This document shows, one piece after another, positions 1 to 7,715 of a DNA stretch of 39,120 nt; position 1 is the stretch's first letter, and each line of letters begins with the position of its first letter. The stretch is taken from assembly GCA_016937945.1 (NCBI GenBank), contig JAFGVP010000007.1, positions 1-39,120 of the forward strand, given 5' to 3'. The translations under genes were made by a program, and so were the position numbers. This DNA comes from Pontiellaceae bacterium (GTDB taxonomy: Bacteria > Verrucomicrobiota > Kiritimatiellia > Kiritimatiellales > Pontiellaceae). Under the pieces are notes generated by a model that did not search any database, was not told where the DNA came from, and saw only the letters and a program-made list of their open reading frames with translations.

Positions 1-739
1 CAGCCACCAGATTATATACACTGCGATCCACGGAGAGTGTACCGGGGACTTCATCGGCACCGTAATACATTATGGAATTAGTCAGGCTGATCCAGCCGAG
101 GATGTCGCCGTTCAGCGCAAACGCACCGCCGGACATTTCCGCATAATAGTTACTGACACTTAATCCCGTGAAATCGGCGTAATAATGAGACCCGTCACCC
201 CGACTGAAATCAAAGGTGGTTCCATTCCCGAAAAAGATATTGGAATAGTAGTTCAATGAAAAATCGGGCTGCCAAATTTCGTTCCAGAGAGGAACTTCCG
301 CGATTCCCGACGGAGGGCACGGGAGCTGATTATGCCGTGGTCCGGTATAGGTCAGATTGGTAGGCCCCGTTATTCCGTGATAATCCGCGAAAAACTGCGA
401 GGCCGCCGCATCGTTGAGATTGGTTCCGTTCCACTCGCCGAGATCGACATAACCAAACGGATCCCAAAGCGATTCCCCGGGCGTCCAGGTAAAAGTGTTC
501 GTCCCGCCGAACTCCACAAGAAGCACCAGGACACGAGATCCATCGCCGGCATCCAGATTCAATGCTTGCGCTTCCTTGCGTGAAGCGGAATCCAATGATT
601 GCGGATGAGCAATTTCATCACGCCGGGCACGCAACTCACGAAATTTATCCGGATCGGGCTGGCTTACGCCTCTTGGCGGAGGAGCCGCCTGAATGCCGAC
701 TGCAACGCAAAATACCAAACAGAATATCGTCTTTTTCAT
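1..739 (-). CDS. Secreted M6-family (immune inhibitor A-like) metallopeptidase, 5' part only
   Basis: The frame is open from the window edge to an ATG at 739 (246 codons). A GGGGG run lies about 10 bases upstream of the ATG and serves as a weak ribosome site. The product starts with a Sec signal peptide (MKKTIFCLVFCVAVGIQA), followed by a charged propeptide-like stretch. A segment then reads VLVLLVEF and, later, YYSNIFFG, SVSNYYAEMSGGAF, GWI and MYYGAD. That order (hydrophobic strand, N.Y..IFF, S...YY.E.S.G, G-W, YYG.D) is typical of the N-terminal part of peptidase M6/InhA proteins. The zinc motif HEXXH would lie beyond the left edge, so activity cannot be judged. The gene follows the broken symporter gene with about 54 bases between them and may be co-transcribed. 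The likely role is extracellular protein degradation. Assignment to M6 is by motif memory, not by a search. Confidence 0.75.
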   Translation of the reverse strand, partial: MKKTIFCLVFCVAVGIQAAPPPRGVSQPDPDKFRELRARRDEIAHPQSLDSASRKEAQALNLDAGDGSRVLVLLVEFGGTNTFTWTPGESLWDPFGYVDLGEWNGTNLNDAAASQFFADYHGITGPTNLTYTGPRHNQLPCPPSGIAEVPLWNEIWQPDFSLNYYSNIFFGNGTTFDFSRGDGSHYYADFTGLSVSNYYAEMSGGAFALNGDILGWISLTNSIMYYGADEVPGTLSVDRSVYNLVA

Positions 740-793
740 CCAATCATCCCCCGCGTTCCTCACATATGATGCCAACCGAATTCATCAACACCG

Positions 794-2175
794 TCACCGG
801 GCCGCGCTCTCTTCGCCGGACGGCATGCCGCACCATTTCAGCATAAGCATAAAAGTCAGCAGATTGGCAGCCACCCCGATCACCAGGCCGTCCACCCCGG
901 AGGCCTCCTTCATGAAAGCATTCCACAACAGCATGCCGGCCAGCCCGGCCATGGAACCGGCGAGGAAAACCCCCATGCTGGTTCGAACGCCCCAGATTGC
1001 GGCAACGATCTGAACCAGCACCAGCGGCGACCAGAAGTTATAGGCCATGATCAGGACATCCAGCACACTCTTGATACTGATGGCGAAAACAATGGCCAGC
1101 AGGCCGGTAAGAAAGGTCACGGCCCGCGCCACCTGCAGCCGTGTTTTTTCACGCAGATCAACCATGACGCCCAGCACATCATTGGTAAAAGCGATACTTG
1201 CGCTGTTCAGAAAGGAGTCGGCGCTGGACATGACGATGGAAATGACGCCCGAAATCACGATTCCTTTAATCCCGATGGGCAGGACCTCTTTCACGACGAA
1301 CGGCAAAGCCAGATTGGCCTCCAGATCGGGATTCAGGGCATAGGCCACGGCGCCGATGAGTCCGGTAATGGCAAAGAACGGAATGGAAAAAAGGCCGCTG
1401 TACAGCGTGCCGCGAATAACGTGCCGGTTATCCCGCGAAATGAGCAAGCGCTGCACATAAGGAGGCACCATGGTTTCGCCCAATACAAAGGTGAGGAACA
1501 GCGAGATAAATCCGGCAGCAGTCATCTCCGAATGCGCCCAGGTAAAGTGATCCGCTACCGGCGTGGAAATTCCGTTTTTCCGGAGGTAAAGATACCCTAG
1601 GATCAGGGTTAACGGCAGTCCGACAGAGAGCACAATAAACTGGATAATATCGGTTTTGATTACGGCATTCATGCCGCCGACGGTCGCATAGAGCACCACA
1701 ATGCTGCAGCCGATCAGGATCCCCCACGTCACGGGGACCCCCAGAAAGACATTGAATATATATCCAATGCCTCCAACCTGTGCTCCGACAATCCCCGCGC
1801 ACAGCATGATCGAAAGGATGCCCACAATCAACCGGCTCGGTTTTCCATAAGCGTGTTCAACTATGTCTCCGATGGAAATCGCCTTTGGAAAACGAACCAT
1901 GCGCGGAGCAACATACCGAGCCACCAGCACTTCTTTCAGGCTGAAGCCCCAGAGCGCGACCACATTCATAATTCCGACCAGAAAGACTTTCTCTGCATTC
2001 CCCAGCGAGAACCCCCGCCGATGAACGATGCTGAAAGCGTGGCAAATACCACAAAGGTATTGGAGTTCCGCCTGGATACAGAGTAGTCACTCAAGGTTTC
2101 AATGCTACGGCCGGACCAAAGCCCCACGCCCAGAATCAACAGCAGGTAAACAACAACAATAACGGCATCAAACAT
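794..2175 (-). pseudogene. Sodium:solute symporter (SSS family), interrupted by a -1 frameshift
   Basis: Two overlapping frames together encode one symporter. The N-terminal part starts at ATG 2175 (AAGGAT ribosome site) and reads through a first membrane helix to SASFIGGG. The remainder (FSLGNAEKVF onward, to 794) lies in another frame. The switch falls in a run of five G on the minus strand (plus 2012-2016). One extra G would give an uninterrupted protein of about 460 residues with the SSS-typical IGGGF.LGNAEKVF block. The longest intact piece is 794-1969 (391 residues), with about ten further hydrophobic helices. SSS proteins co-transport sodium with sugars, sugar acids or similar solutes. 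The neighbouring glycosidases suggest a sugar-type substrate, but none can be assigned. The break may be a true inactivating mutation or a homopolymer sequencing error; sequence conservation on both sides favours a recent event or an error. Confidence 0.85.
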
Positions 2176-2296
2176 AACGTATCCTTCAAGACCAACGCAG
2201 TTTCGGGACGGCACATACAGACGACTGAAATACAAAGAATTAAAATTACATGAACTTATATAAGCAGTTTCAATGCCCCTTCCCGGGTTTTATGAT

Positions 2297-2324
2297 TTGA
2301 GTTAGTGAACGGCGGGTATATTCT
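2297..2324 (+). promoter_or_regulatory. Possible sigma-70-type promoter for the acetolactate decarboxylase gene
   Basis: TTGAGT (2297-2302) and TATTCT (2319-2324) are separated by 16 bases. Each matches the consensus at 4 of 6 positions. The elements lie upstream of the gene starting at 2397 and would give a leader of about 65 bases. This is only a pattern match. Confidence 0.3.
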
Positions 2325-2396
2325 CCATCTTTTATGTTAACGACCAATCAGGTAGACGAGAACATTTCCGGCCTGATGCAACACGAAGAGGAAATC

Positions 2397-3161
2397 ATGA
2401 TTAGACTGAAATCGCTATGCATTGCAGCACTCCTCGCAGGATGTGCATCAACACCTCACGAAACGCTCACGCAGATCTCCACAATCAATGCTCTGCTGGC
2501 CGGGGCCTACGACGGACAGATGCGTTGCGATGAGCTGCTGAAACAGGGCGATTTCGGCATCGGAACCTTTGACCGGCTCGACGGCGAAATGGTGGTGTGC
2601 GACGGTACCGTCTATCAGGTCCGATCCGATGGAAAGGTGTATACGCCTTCTCCGGAAACCACCACGCCCTTTGCCGCCGTGACCTGCTTTGACCCGGAAC
2701 AGCAGATTACGATTTCCTCCGGCGCCGATTTCGATGCCGTCGAAAAAATCGTGGATCAGGCAGCGCCGCAGAAAAATCTCTTCTGTGCAATTCGCATCGA
2801 CGGCTCATTCCGAAAAATGAAAACCCGTAGTGTACCGGCACAGAACAAACCCTACCCACCTCTCGTCGAAGTGGCAAAACACCAACCGGTTTTTGAATAT
2901 GAAAATATTTCCGGCACGATCATCGGCTTCCGCTGTCCGCAATATATCGAAGGCCTCAATATCCCGGGATATCACCTGCATTTTCTATCCGCCGACAAGA
3001 CCAAAGGCGGCCACATTCTTGCATTCGAGATCGCAAACGCCGAAGCCCGAATCGATATCGCCAATCGGCTTACCATGATCCTGCCGCGCGACACCGCCGC
3101 TCTCGCGGATGTGGAACTCGGCGCCGACCGCTCACACGAACTCGAAGCTGTGGAAAAGTAG
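2397..3161 (+). CDS. budA: Alpha-acetolactate decarboxylase, exported lipoprotein form
   Basis: Converts 2-acetolactate to acetoin with release of CO2, the second step of the acetoin/2,3-butanediol branch. The 254-residue product carries the family hallmarks: GTFDRLDGEM (E64), RSVP with R144, KPYPPL, and the zinc-ligand pattern GYHLHF...GGH with H193, H195 and H206. These match the family's metal site closely. I chose ATG 2397 over the upstream in-frame ATG at 2334 because AGAGGAA precedes it at good spacing and because it yields a clean lipoprotein signal (MIRLKSLCIAALLAGC, lipobox LAGC). Cytoplasmic forms are usual in many fermenters, but secreted ALDCs are known from Gram-positives. An outer-membrane or periplasmic lipoprotein version is less common. 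No acetolactate synthase or butanediol dehydrogenase gene lies nearby, so the gene stands alone. Confidence 0.93.
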   Translation: MIRLKSLCIAALLAGCASTPHETLTQISTINALLAGAYDGQMRCDELLKQGDFGIGTFDRLDGEMVVCDGTVYQVRSDGKVYTPSPETTTPFAAVTCFDPEQQITISSGADFDAVEKIVDQAAPQKNLFCAIRIDGSFRKMKTRSVPAQNKPYPPLVEVAKHQPVFEYENISGTIIGFRCPQYIEGLNIPGYHLHFLSADKTKGGHILAFEIANAEARIDIANRLTMILPRDTAALADVELGADRSHELEAVEK

Positions 3162-3250
3162 GCGGAAGCTTGCAAGAAGGGAACGGGCGGCCGGATCATG
3201 CAGTAACGACCAAAACGTGCCGACCACTCCTTGGCAGATTATTTTTGAAA

Positions 3251-3278
3251 TTGCCGAAAACGATGGTCGGATTATACT
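3251..3278 (+). promoter_or_regulatory. Probable promoter giving a leaderless transcript for the hydrolase gene
   Basis: TTGCCG (3251-3256) and TATACT (3273-3278) are 16 bases apart, with 4 of 6 and 5 of 6 consensus matches. The -10 box ends only six bases before the ATG at 3285, so transcription would begin at or next to the start codon. No Shine-Dalgarno sequence precedes that ATG, which fits a leaderless message. Confidence 0.45.
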
Positions 3279-3284
3279 GCCTTC

Positions 3285-4733
3285 ATGAACTTGAGACTAT
3301 TCCATCTCATATTTCTGGATGCTGCATTGTTTTTTGCAATGTCCAGAGCTGACTCCGTTGGTTGTGGGGTCAATCCCGTGAACAACGTGATAAAGCTGGA
3401 ATGGAACACGACCAATACAGTCTATGGCGACGGCTTCGAACTCGAGACAAAAGCAGATCTGTCAGCCAGCAACTGGATCGCCGTCGAAGATATCGACCTA
3501 TGGCCTTCCGCGGCCACCAATTGGGAAACTTCACTGAACATATCCAAAGCGTATTTCCGGGTCCTGAATGTGGATCGCGGCCATCTGGTCAATGCGTCGC
3601 ACATCATGACCATGACGCCGGAGGAAGTGGCATCCGCCCTTGGGGGCTTCGGCATTTCATCCTCGTTGGTCAATTACCCGATCTCCATGTATTCCGTCAG
3701 ATATGAAACGTTTGATCTCCGCGGGGAATCCTCTCTGGCGGCCGGGTTGCTTATTCTCCCGGCAACCATTCAGGGCTCCGGATTTCCCCTTCCGCCGGAG
3801 AGGGTTGCGTTGCTTTCATTCCAGCACGGGACGCTCTTTGCGGACAGCGCCGCTCCTTCCGCATTTACACACATATCCCAACTCGATGGGGAAATCCTGT
3901 TCGGACTGATTTTTGCAACCGACGGATACGCGGTTTCGATGCCGGATTATCTTGGAATAGGACCCGGCTCCGAAGGATTGCACCCCTACCTGCATGCGCG
4001 ATCCGAGGCCGTCGCATCAGTTGATATGCTCCGGGCCACCCGATCGTTTCTGGAAAACAGTGACCAGTGTAAACCAAACGGACAGCTTTTTATTGCCGGT
4101 TACTCTCAGGGCGGCCATGCCACACTGGCTCTTCAGCGCGAACTGCAATTGAATCATGCTCAGGAATTCCCCCTCACAGCCTCAGCACCCATGGCCGGCC
4201 CACAGGATCTGTCCGGGACCATGAAGGCACGGGCGCGGGCCGGCGCAGCAAACGGCTCTTCTGCCTATACCGCATACGTGATTCTCGGCCTGAATACGAT
4301 TTACCGCTATGGCACCTACAGCAACTTCTTCAGGCCGGATTATGCAACCCTTCTTCAGGACCTGTTTGACGGCACCCATACAGGATCTGAAATCAATGCA
4401 CTGCTACCGGCTGATCCGATCGCCATGTTGACCGATAGCTTTGTCAGCAATCTCACGGAGAATGCCGACGATCCCTTTTCTGCAGCGCTGCTGAAAAATG
4501 ACACCTACCGCAATTGGACGCCAACAACCCCCACCCGGTTCTATCATTGCGCCGCAGACGATATTGTCCCCTACTCCAATTCCGTAGTCGCCGTGAACGC
4601 ATTCCTGAATGCCGGAGCCTCTACAAACCTTGTCCAGCTCATTGATCCGCAACCGACGGCATCGCACACCGCCGGCTTCCTCCCCTGCATGCTCGCAACG
4701 AAATCATGGTTCAATACTCTGAGGGACAAGTAG
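3285..4733 (+). CDS. Secreted alpha/beta-hydrolase (lipase/esterase-like)
   Basis: A 482-residue protein with an N-terminal signal-like hydrophobic segment (about residues 5-19). Next comes a small beta-sandwich-like region (about 33-95, ending AYFRVLN) of the kind often fused to verrucomicrobial secreted proteins. The alpha/beta-hydrolase domain follows from about residue 130. The nucleophile elbow is GYSQGGHA (S274). The acid is D425 or D426 in ADDIVPY, and the base is probably H461 in ASHTAG, in canonical order. This resembles the secretory-lipase or prolyl-aminopeptidase-like hydrolases in which a loading segment (DYLGIGPG) precedes the nucleophile. The substrate is unknown; an ester is most likely. 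The gene converges on the GH3 gene with only 17 bases between stop codons. No ribosome site is visible at the ATG. Confidence 0.8.
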   Translation: MNLRLFHLIFLDAALFFAMSRADSVGCGVNPVNNVIKLEWNTTNTVYGDGFELETKADLSASNWIAVEDIDLWPSAATNWETSLNISKAYFRVLNVDRGHLVNASHIMTMTPEEVASALGGFGISSSLVNYPISMYSVRYETFDLRGESSLAAGLLILPATIQGSGFPLPPERVALLSFQHGTLFADSAAPSAFTHISQLDGEILFGLIFATDGYAVSMPDYLGIGPGSEGLHPYLHARSEAVASVDMLRATRSFLENSDQCKPNGQLFIAGYSQGGHATLALQRELQLNHAQEFPLTASAPMAGPQDLSGTMKARARAGAANGSSAYTAYVILGLNTIYRYGTYSNFFRPDYATLLQDLFDGTHTGSEINALLPADPIAMLTDSFVSNLTENADDPFSAALLKNDTYRNWTPTTPTRFYHCAADDIVPYSNSVVAVNAFLNAGASTNLVQLIDPQPTASHTAGFLPCMLATKSWFNTLRDK

Positions 4734-4750
4734 CCGTCTGCCGGCCCCGG

Positions 4751-6619
4751 CTATTTGCCCAGCCCGAACCCATACGGGAAGAGCGGGTTGGTTTTTCCAT
4801 CACCTTTATTGATCGGAATCTGATCGAGAGAGCGCGGCCAGGTGAACGAAAGCTTTCCGGTCGGCTGATAGTCGCCGAAGAGCACATCAGCCACACCCAG
4901 ACCCTCCGTCCCCGGAAACCAGGCGGCAATGAAGGCATCGGACTGATCGAGAATCCCGTTGACCATGATCGGACGGCCGGAGAACAGAACAGTAATCACC
5001 GGAACGCCGGATGCGGCGGCCTGCCGGACGGTCGCGAGCTCTTCGTCAGCCAGCTGCAGGTCCGGATCGTCGCCGGCACCTTCGGCATACGGTTTTTCGC
5101 CGACCACGACAATGCAAAGATCAGCGCCTTCAGCTCCGCTTCCGTCTTTTGAATAGGTGACTTCTGTTCCCGGCGCAACGGTTTTCCGGACAGCGCCCAG
5201 AACGGTGGTGCCGCCGGCGGTGACATCGCCCGACTTACCCTGCCATGCAATAGTCCAGCCGCCGCACTGATAGCCGATATTGTCCGCCGCCTGCCCGGCC
5301 ACATGAATACGTTTTGCGGTCCTGGATGCGGGAAATACATGTCCTTCGTTTTTCAGTAGCACCAGCGATTCACGAACGGCCTGTCGCGCAACGGCTCGAT
5401 GCGCTTCCGATCCGAATTCATTCTGGAGTGCCGGATCCCCTTGCGCCACATACCCTTCTTCCATCAGCCCCATGGCCAGCTTGACGCGCAGGATGCGGAA
5501 GACGGCATCGTCGATGCGCGACATCGGGACCGTTCCCTCCTCAACCAGCTCCTTGAGGTATTTGTAAAAGGTCCGGTATTTGGTCGGCTCCATCGCCATA
5601 TCCATTCCGGCATTGATTGAAATACCGATTGCGGTTTTAAAGTCGGGATCGATCTGCCGAATGGCCTCCCAGTCGGAAACGAGAAATCCTTCAAATCCCA
5701 TCTCGCCCTTAAGCACATCCGTGAGCAGATATTTACTGGCCGAACATTTCAAACCGTTCCAACTGCTGTAGGACGGCATGATGCTGAGAGCGCCGGCGGT
5801 AATCGCGGTCGGATAAGGCGCAAGGTGTATGCGCCGAAAGGTTGCTTCGTCGCACTGCGTATCGCCCTGATCCCAACCCGAGCGGGCCCCGCCGGTGTTA
5901 TAGCGGTCGCCCACGTTTACAAAATCGCCGGAGTCAGGCTGCGTTCCGCCATCGCCGGCAAAGTGCTTGGCACAGGCCAGAACCGACTTCGGATCATCCA
6001 GTCCATTTCCCTGCAGACCGCGGACGGCGGCGGCACCGAGCTCGGCAACCAGTTCCGGATCCTCGGAATAGCCTTCATAGGTTCGGCCCCAATGTTCGTC
6101 TTGTGGAACAGTCACGCAAGGTGCGAAGGTCCAATGCATTCCGGTCGCACGCATCTCCATGGCGGCAATCCTCCCGATCTCTTCCACCAACGCCGGATTC
6201 CGGGTACATCCCAGACCGATGTTATGCGGAAAGATCACGGCACCGAGCACATTGTTATGCCCATGGACGGCATCAATTCCATAGAGAATCGGAATCCCGA
6301 GACGGGTCCGGGCAGCCTGTTCCTGACACGCCTCATAATATGCAGCCCAGGCGGCAAGGCTGTTCCCGTCCGCGGGATCGGATCCGCCACCACTCAGGAC
6401 GGAGCCAAGATGATACGTCTGGATATCGGTAATATCCTTCATGCCGGAGCTGTCGGCCTGCACCATCTGACCGATCTTTTCATCGAGGGTCATGCGGTTC
6501 AGCAAGGACCGGGCGTCGGCATCATAGCGCGAAAGACCGACCGGAGGAGTGGTGCACGCGCTCATCAGAAATGCCGAAGACAGCATAATTAAACAGGATC
6601 CCGAAATTTTACTCATCAT
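4751..6619 (-). CDS. Glycoside hydrolase family 3 beta-glucosidase, lipoprotein
   Basis: A 622-residue GH3 enzyme that releases terminal beta-linked glucose, or possibly xylose, from oligosaccharides. The signal peptide ends in a lipobox (LMSAC, C22), so it is probably anchored in the periplasm or outer membrane. The (beta/alpha)8 domain includes [10 protein letters not shown], the KHF motif (about 218-220) and the nucleophile in GFLVSDWE (D316). The second alpha/beta domain carries KNEG, the KDGSG segment, and a terminus LFPYGFGL. The domain order resembles ExoP-type exo-1,3/1,4-beta-glucanases. Two ATGs stand in tandem at the start; GGGGAG favours either 6619 or 6616. The start overlaps the end of the upstream GH31-derived gene by 11 bases, so the two are translationally coupled. 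Confidence 0.95.
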   Translation of the reverse strand: MMSKISGSCLIMLSSAFLMSACTTPPVGLSRYDADARSLLNRMTLDEKIGQMVQADSSGMKDITDIQTYHLGSVLSGGGSDPADGNSLAAWAAYYEACQEQAARTRLGIPILYGIDAVHGHNNVLGAVIFPHNIGLGCTRNPALVEEIGRIAAMEMRATGMHWTFAPCVTVPQDEHWGRTYEGYSEDPELVAELGAAAVRGLQGNGLDDPKSVLACAKHFAGDGGTQPDSGDFVNVGDRYNTGGARSGWDQGDTQCDEATFRRIHLAPYPTAITAGALSIMPSYSSWNGLKCSASKYLLTDVLKGEMGFEGFLVSDWEAIRQIDPDFKTAIGISINAGMDMAMEPTKYRTFYKYLKELVEEGTVPMSRIDDAVFRILRVKLAMGLMEEGYVAQGDPALQNEFGSEAHRAVARQAVRESLVLLKNEGHVFPASRTAKRIHVAGQAADNIGYQCGGWTIAWQGKSGDVTAGGTTVLGAVRKTVAPGTEVTYSKDGSGAEGADLCIVVVGEKPYAEGAGDDPDLQLADEELATVRQAAASGVPVITVLFSGRPIMVNGILDQSDAFIAAWFPGTEGLGVADVLFGDYQPTGKLSFTWPRSLDQIPINKGDGKTNPLFPYGFGLGK

Positions 6620-7511
6620 TTTCTCCCCATGTCACAAAAACTTCATGGCCGTCATATTCCACAACGGCATCCGGCGCATGATCCGGACCAATCCAGACCA
6701 CCTCGAAAGTTCGCTTGTCGAGCATTCCCGGGAATGAACCCTCCCGAGTTCCGACCGTCAACGCCCTTGCGCCGTCTTCGTACAAACCGAACGCGCCATC
6801 GCTGCCGCTATAAACACAGAGACGGATCGGATCCGCCGCTTTTTCGGCGGAATCGGACAGTTTCAGGGTCGCAGAAAGCGGCTGGCATTCACGCGGATCG
6901 CCGAAGATCGTGCGCGAGTTATTATCCCACAGAATCCCGTAATTGCGGCTCGCAACCAGAAACGGAACAGCAACCGCCAGATTGTACTGCCTGAGGTCGA
7001 TTCGGTGACCTCTGCAGTTCATCAGACCGTTCTGGTGCTGGCTCAGACCATCGAAAGCTTCATTGGTCGGTGACTCAAAAACCTGCCGTATATGATAGGT
7101 TTCCCCTCCCATGACCGTTGCCGGCGCCAGCGTTTTTCCGCCGCCGGCCGGTTCGATCAGGATTGGATCTCCCTCGACATCAAAGAAGGAGACGGCGCCG
7201 GACTGGCGAGAAATCGAAACACGCACCTGCGCCGTGAATAGCGTGACGTCGGCGTTGCCTTCCGCAACCTGTAACGCAGTCGCATCAGATGGCTCTGAAA
7301 CCACCATCAGGCTCTCATGATTCAGCGGTGCCCCGGTCGGTAGTGCGGTTACCCGTATGATGGAATCGCCGTATGCACTGATCATGACATCCGAGCCGTC
7401 TGCCGGATGAATCACAATTCCGCACGGCGTTGGTTCATACAATCCGGCATATCCCGATACCAACAAAAGAAAGACCAACATCAACCATCCTCGAACTATT
7501 CTACCGCACAT
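6609..7511 (-). CDS. GH31 alpha-xylosidase/glucosidase remnant lacking the catalytic barrel
   Basis: The 300-residue product has a signal-like N-terminus. Residues about 28-205 match the N-terminal beta-sandwich of GH31 enzymes ([25 protein letters not shown]). Residues about 228-296 match the small C-terminal domain that follows the GH31 barrel ([36 protein letters not shown]). Everything expected between them, including the (beta/alpha)8 barrel with both catalytic aspartates, is missing without breaking the frame. A second smaller gap seems to lie inside the C-terminal domain: the loop that normally follows LYED is shortened to [12 protein letters not shown]. The reading frame is intact, so the protein may be made, perhaps as a carbohydrate-binding shell or as decaying coding sequence. 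It cannot be an active GH31 hydrolase. It lies directly upstream of, and overlaps, the GH3 gene. Confidence 0.75.
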   Translation of the reverse strand: MCGRIVRGWLMLVFLLLVSGYAGLYEPTPCGIVIHPADGSDVMISAYGDSIIRVTALPTGAPLNHESLMVVSEPSDATALQVAEGNADVTLFTAQVRVSISRQSGAVSFFDVEGDPILIEPAGGGKTLAPATVMGGETYHIRQVFESPTNEAFDGLSQHQNGLMNCRGHRIDLRQYNLAVAVPFLVASRNYGILWDNNSRTIFGDPRECQPLSATLKLSDSAEKAADPIRLCVYSGSDGAFGLYEDGARALTVGTREGSFPGMLDKRTFEVVWIGPDHAPDAVVEYDGHEVFVTWGENDE

Positions 7512-7591
7512 ACTCAGCCCCCGAACCGCAATCGTTTTCTTTCGGCATTGTACCCTTCCTGTAAACCAGAATGCCGTAGTAAAAGCAATCT

Positions 7592-7620
7592 TTGGCGGGC
7601 AATGATCCGGACGCTATTAC
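7592..7620 (+). promoter_or_regulatory. Possible sigma-70-type promoter for the TIGR03546/TIGR03545 gene
   Basis: TTGGCG (7592-7597) and TATTAC (7615-7620) are separated by 17 bases. Each matches consensus at 4 of 6 positions. The spot is in the divergent gap upstream of the gene starting at 7716. Confidence 0.35.
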
Positions 7621-7715
7621 CGGCGGAGGACGGGGCGGCATACATTCCAATTCCGTTGACCAACCGGCAGCAAAAAAACATAATGCTTCCGGAAAACTTT
7701 CATAGGAGGTGCAGC

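Noticed and set aside
2334..2396. Upstream in-frame ATG for the acetolactate decarboxylase
   Set aside because: It would add 21 hydrophilic residues before the lipoprotein signal; the ATG at 2397 has a good ribosome site.
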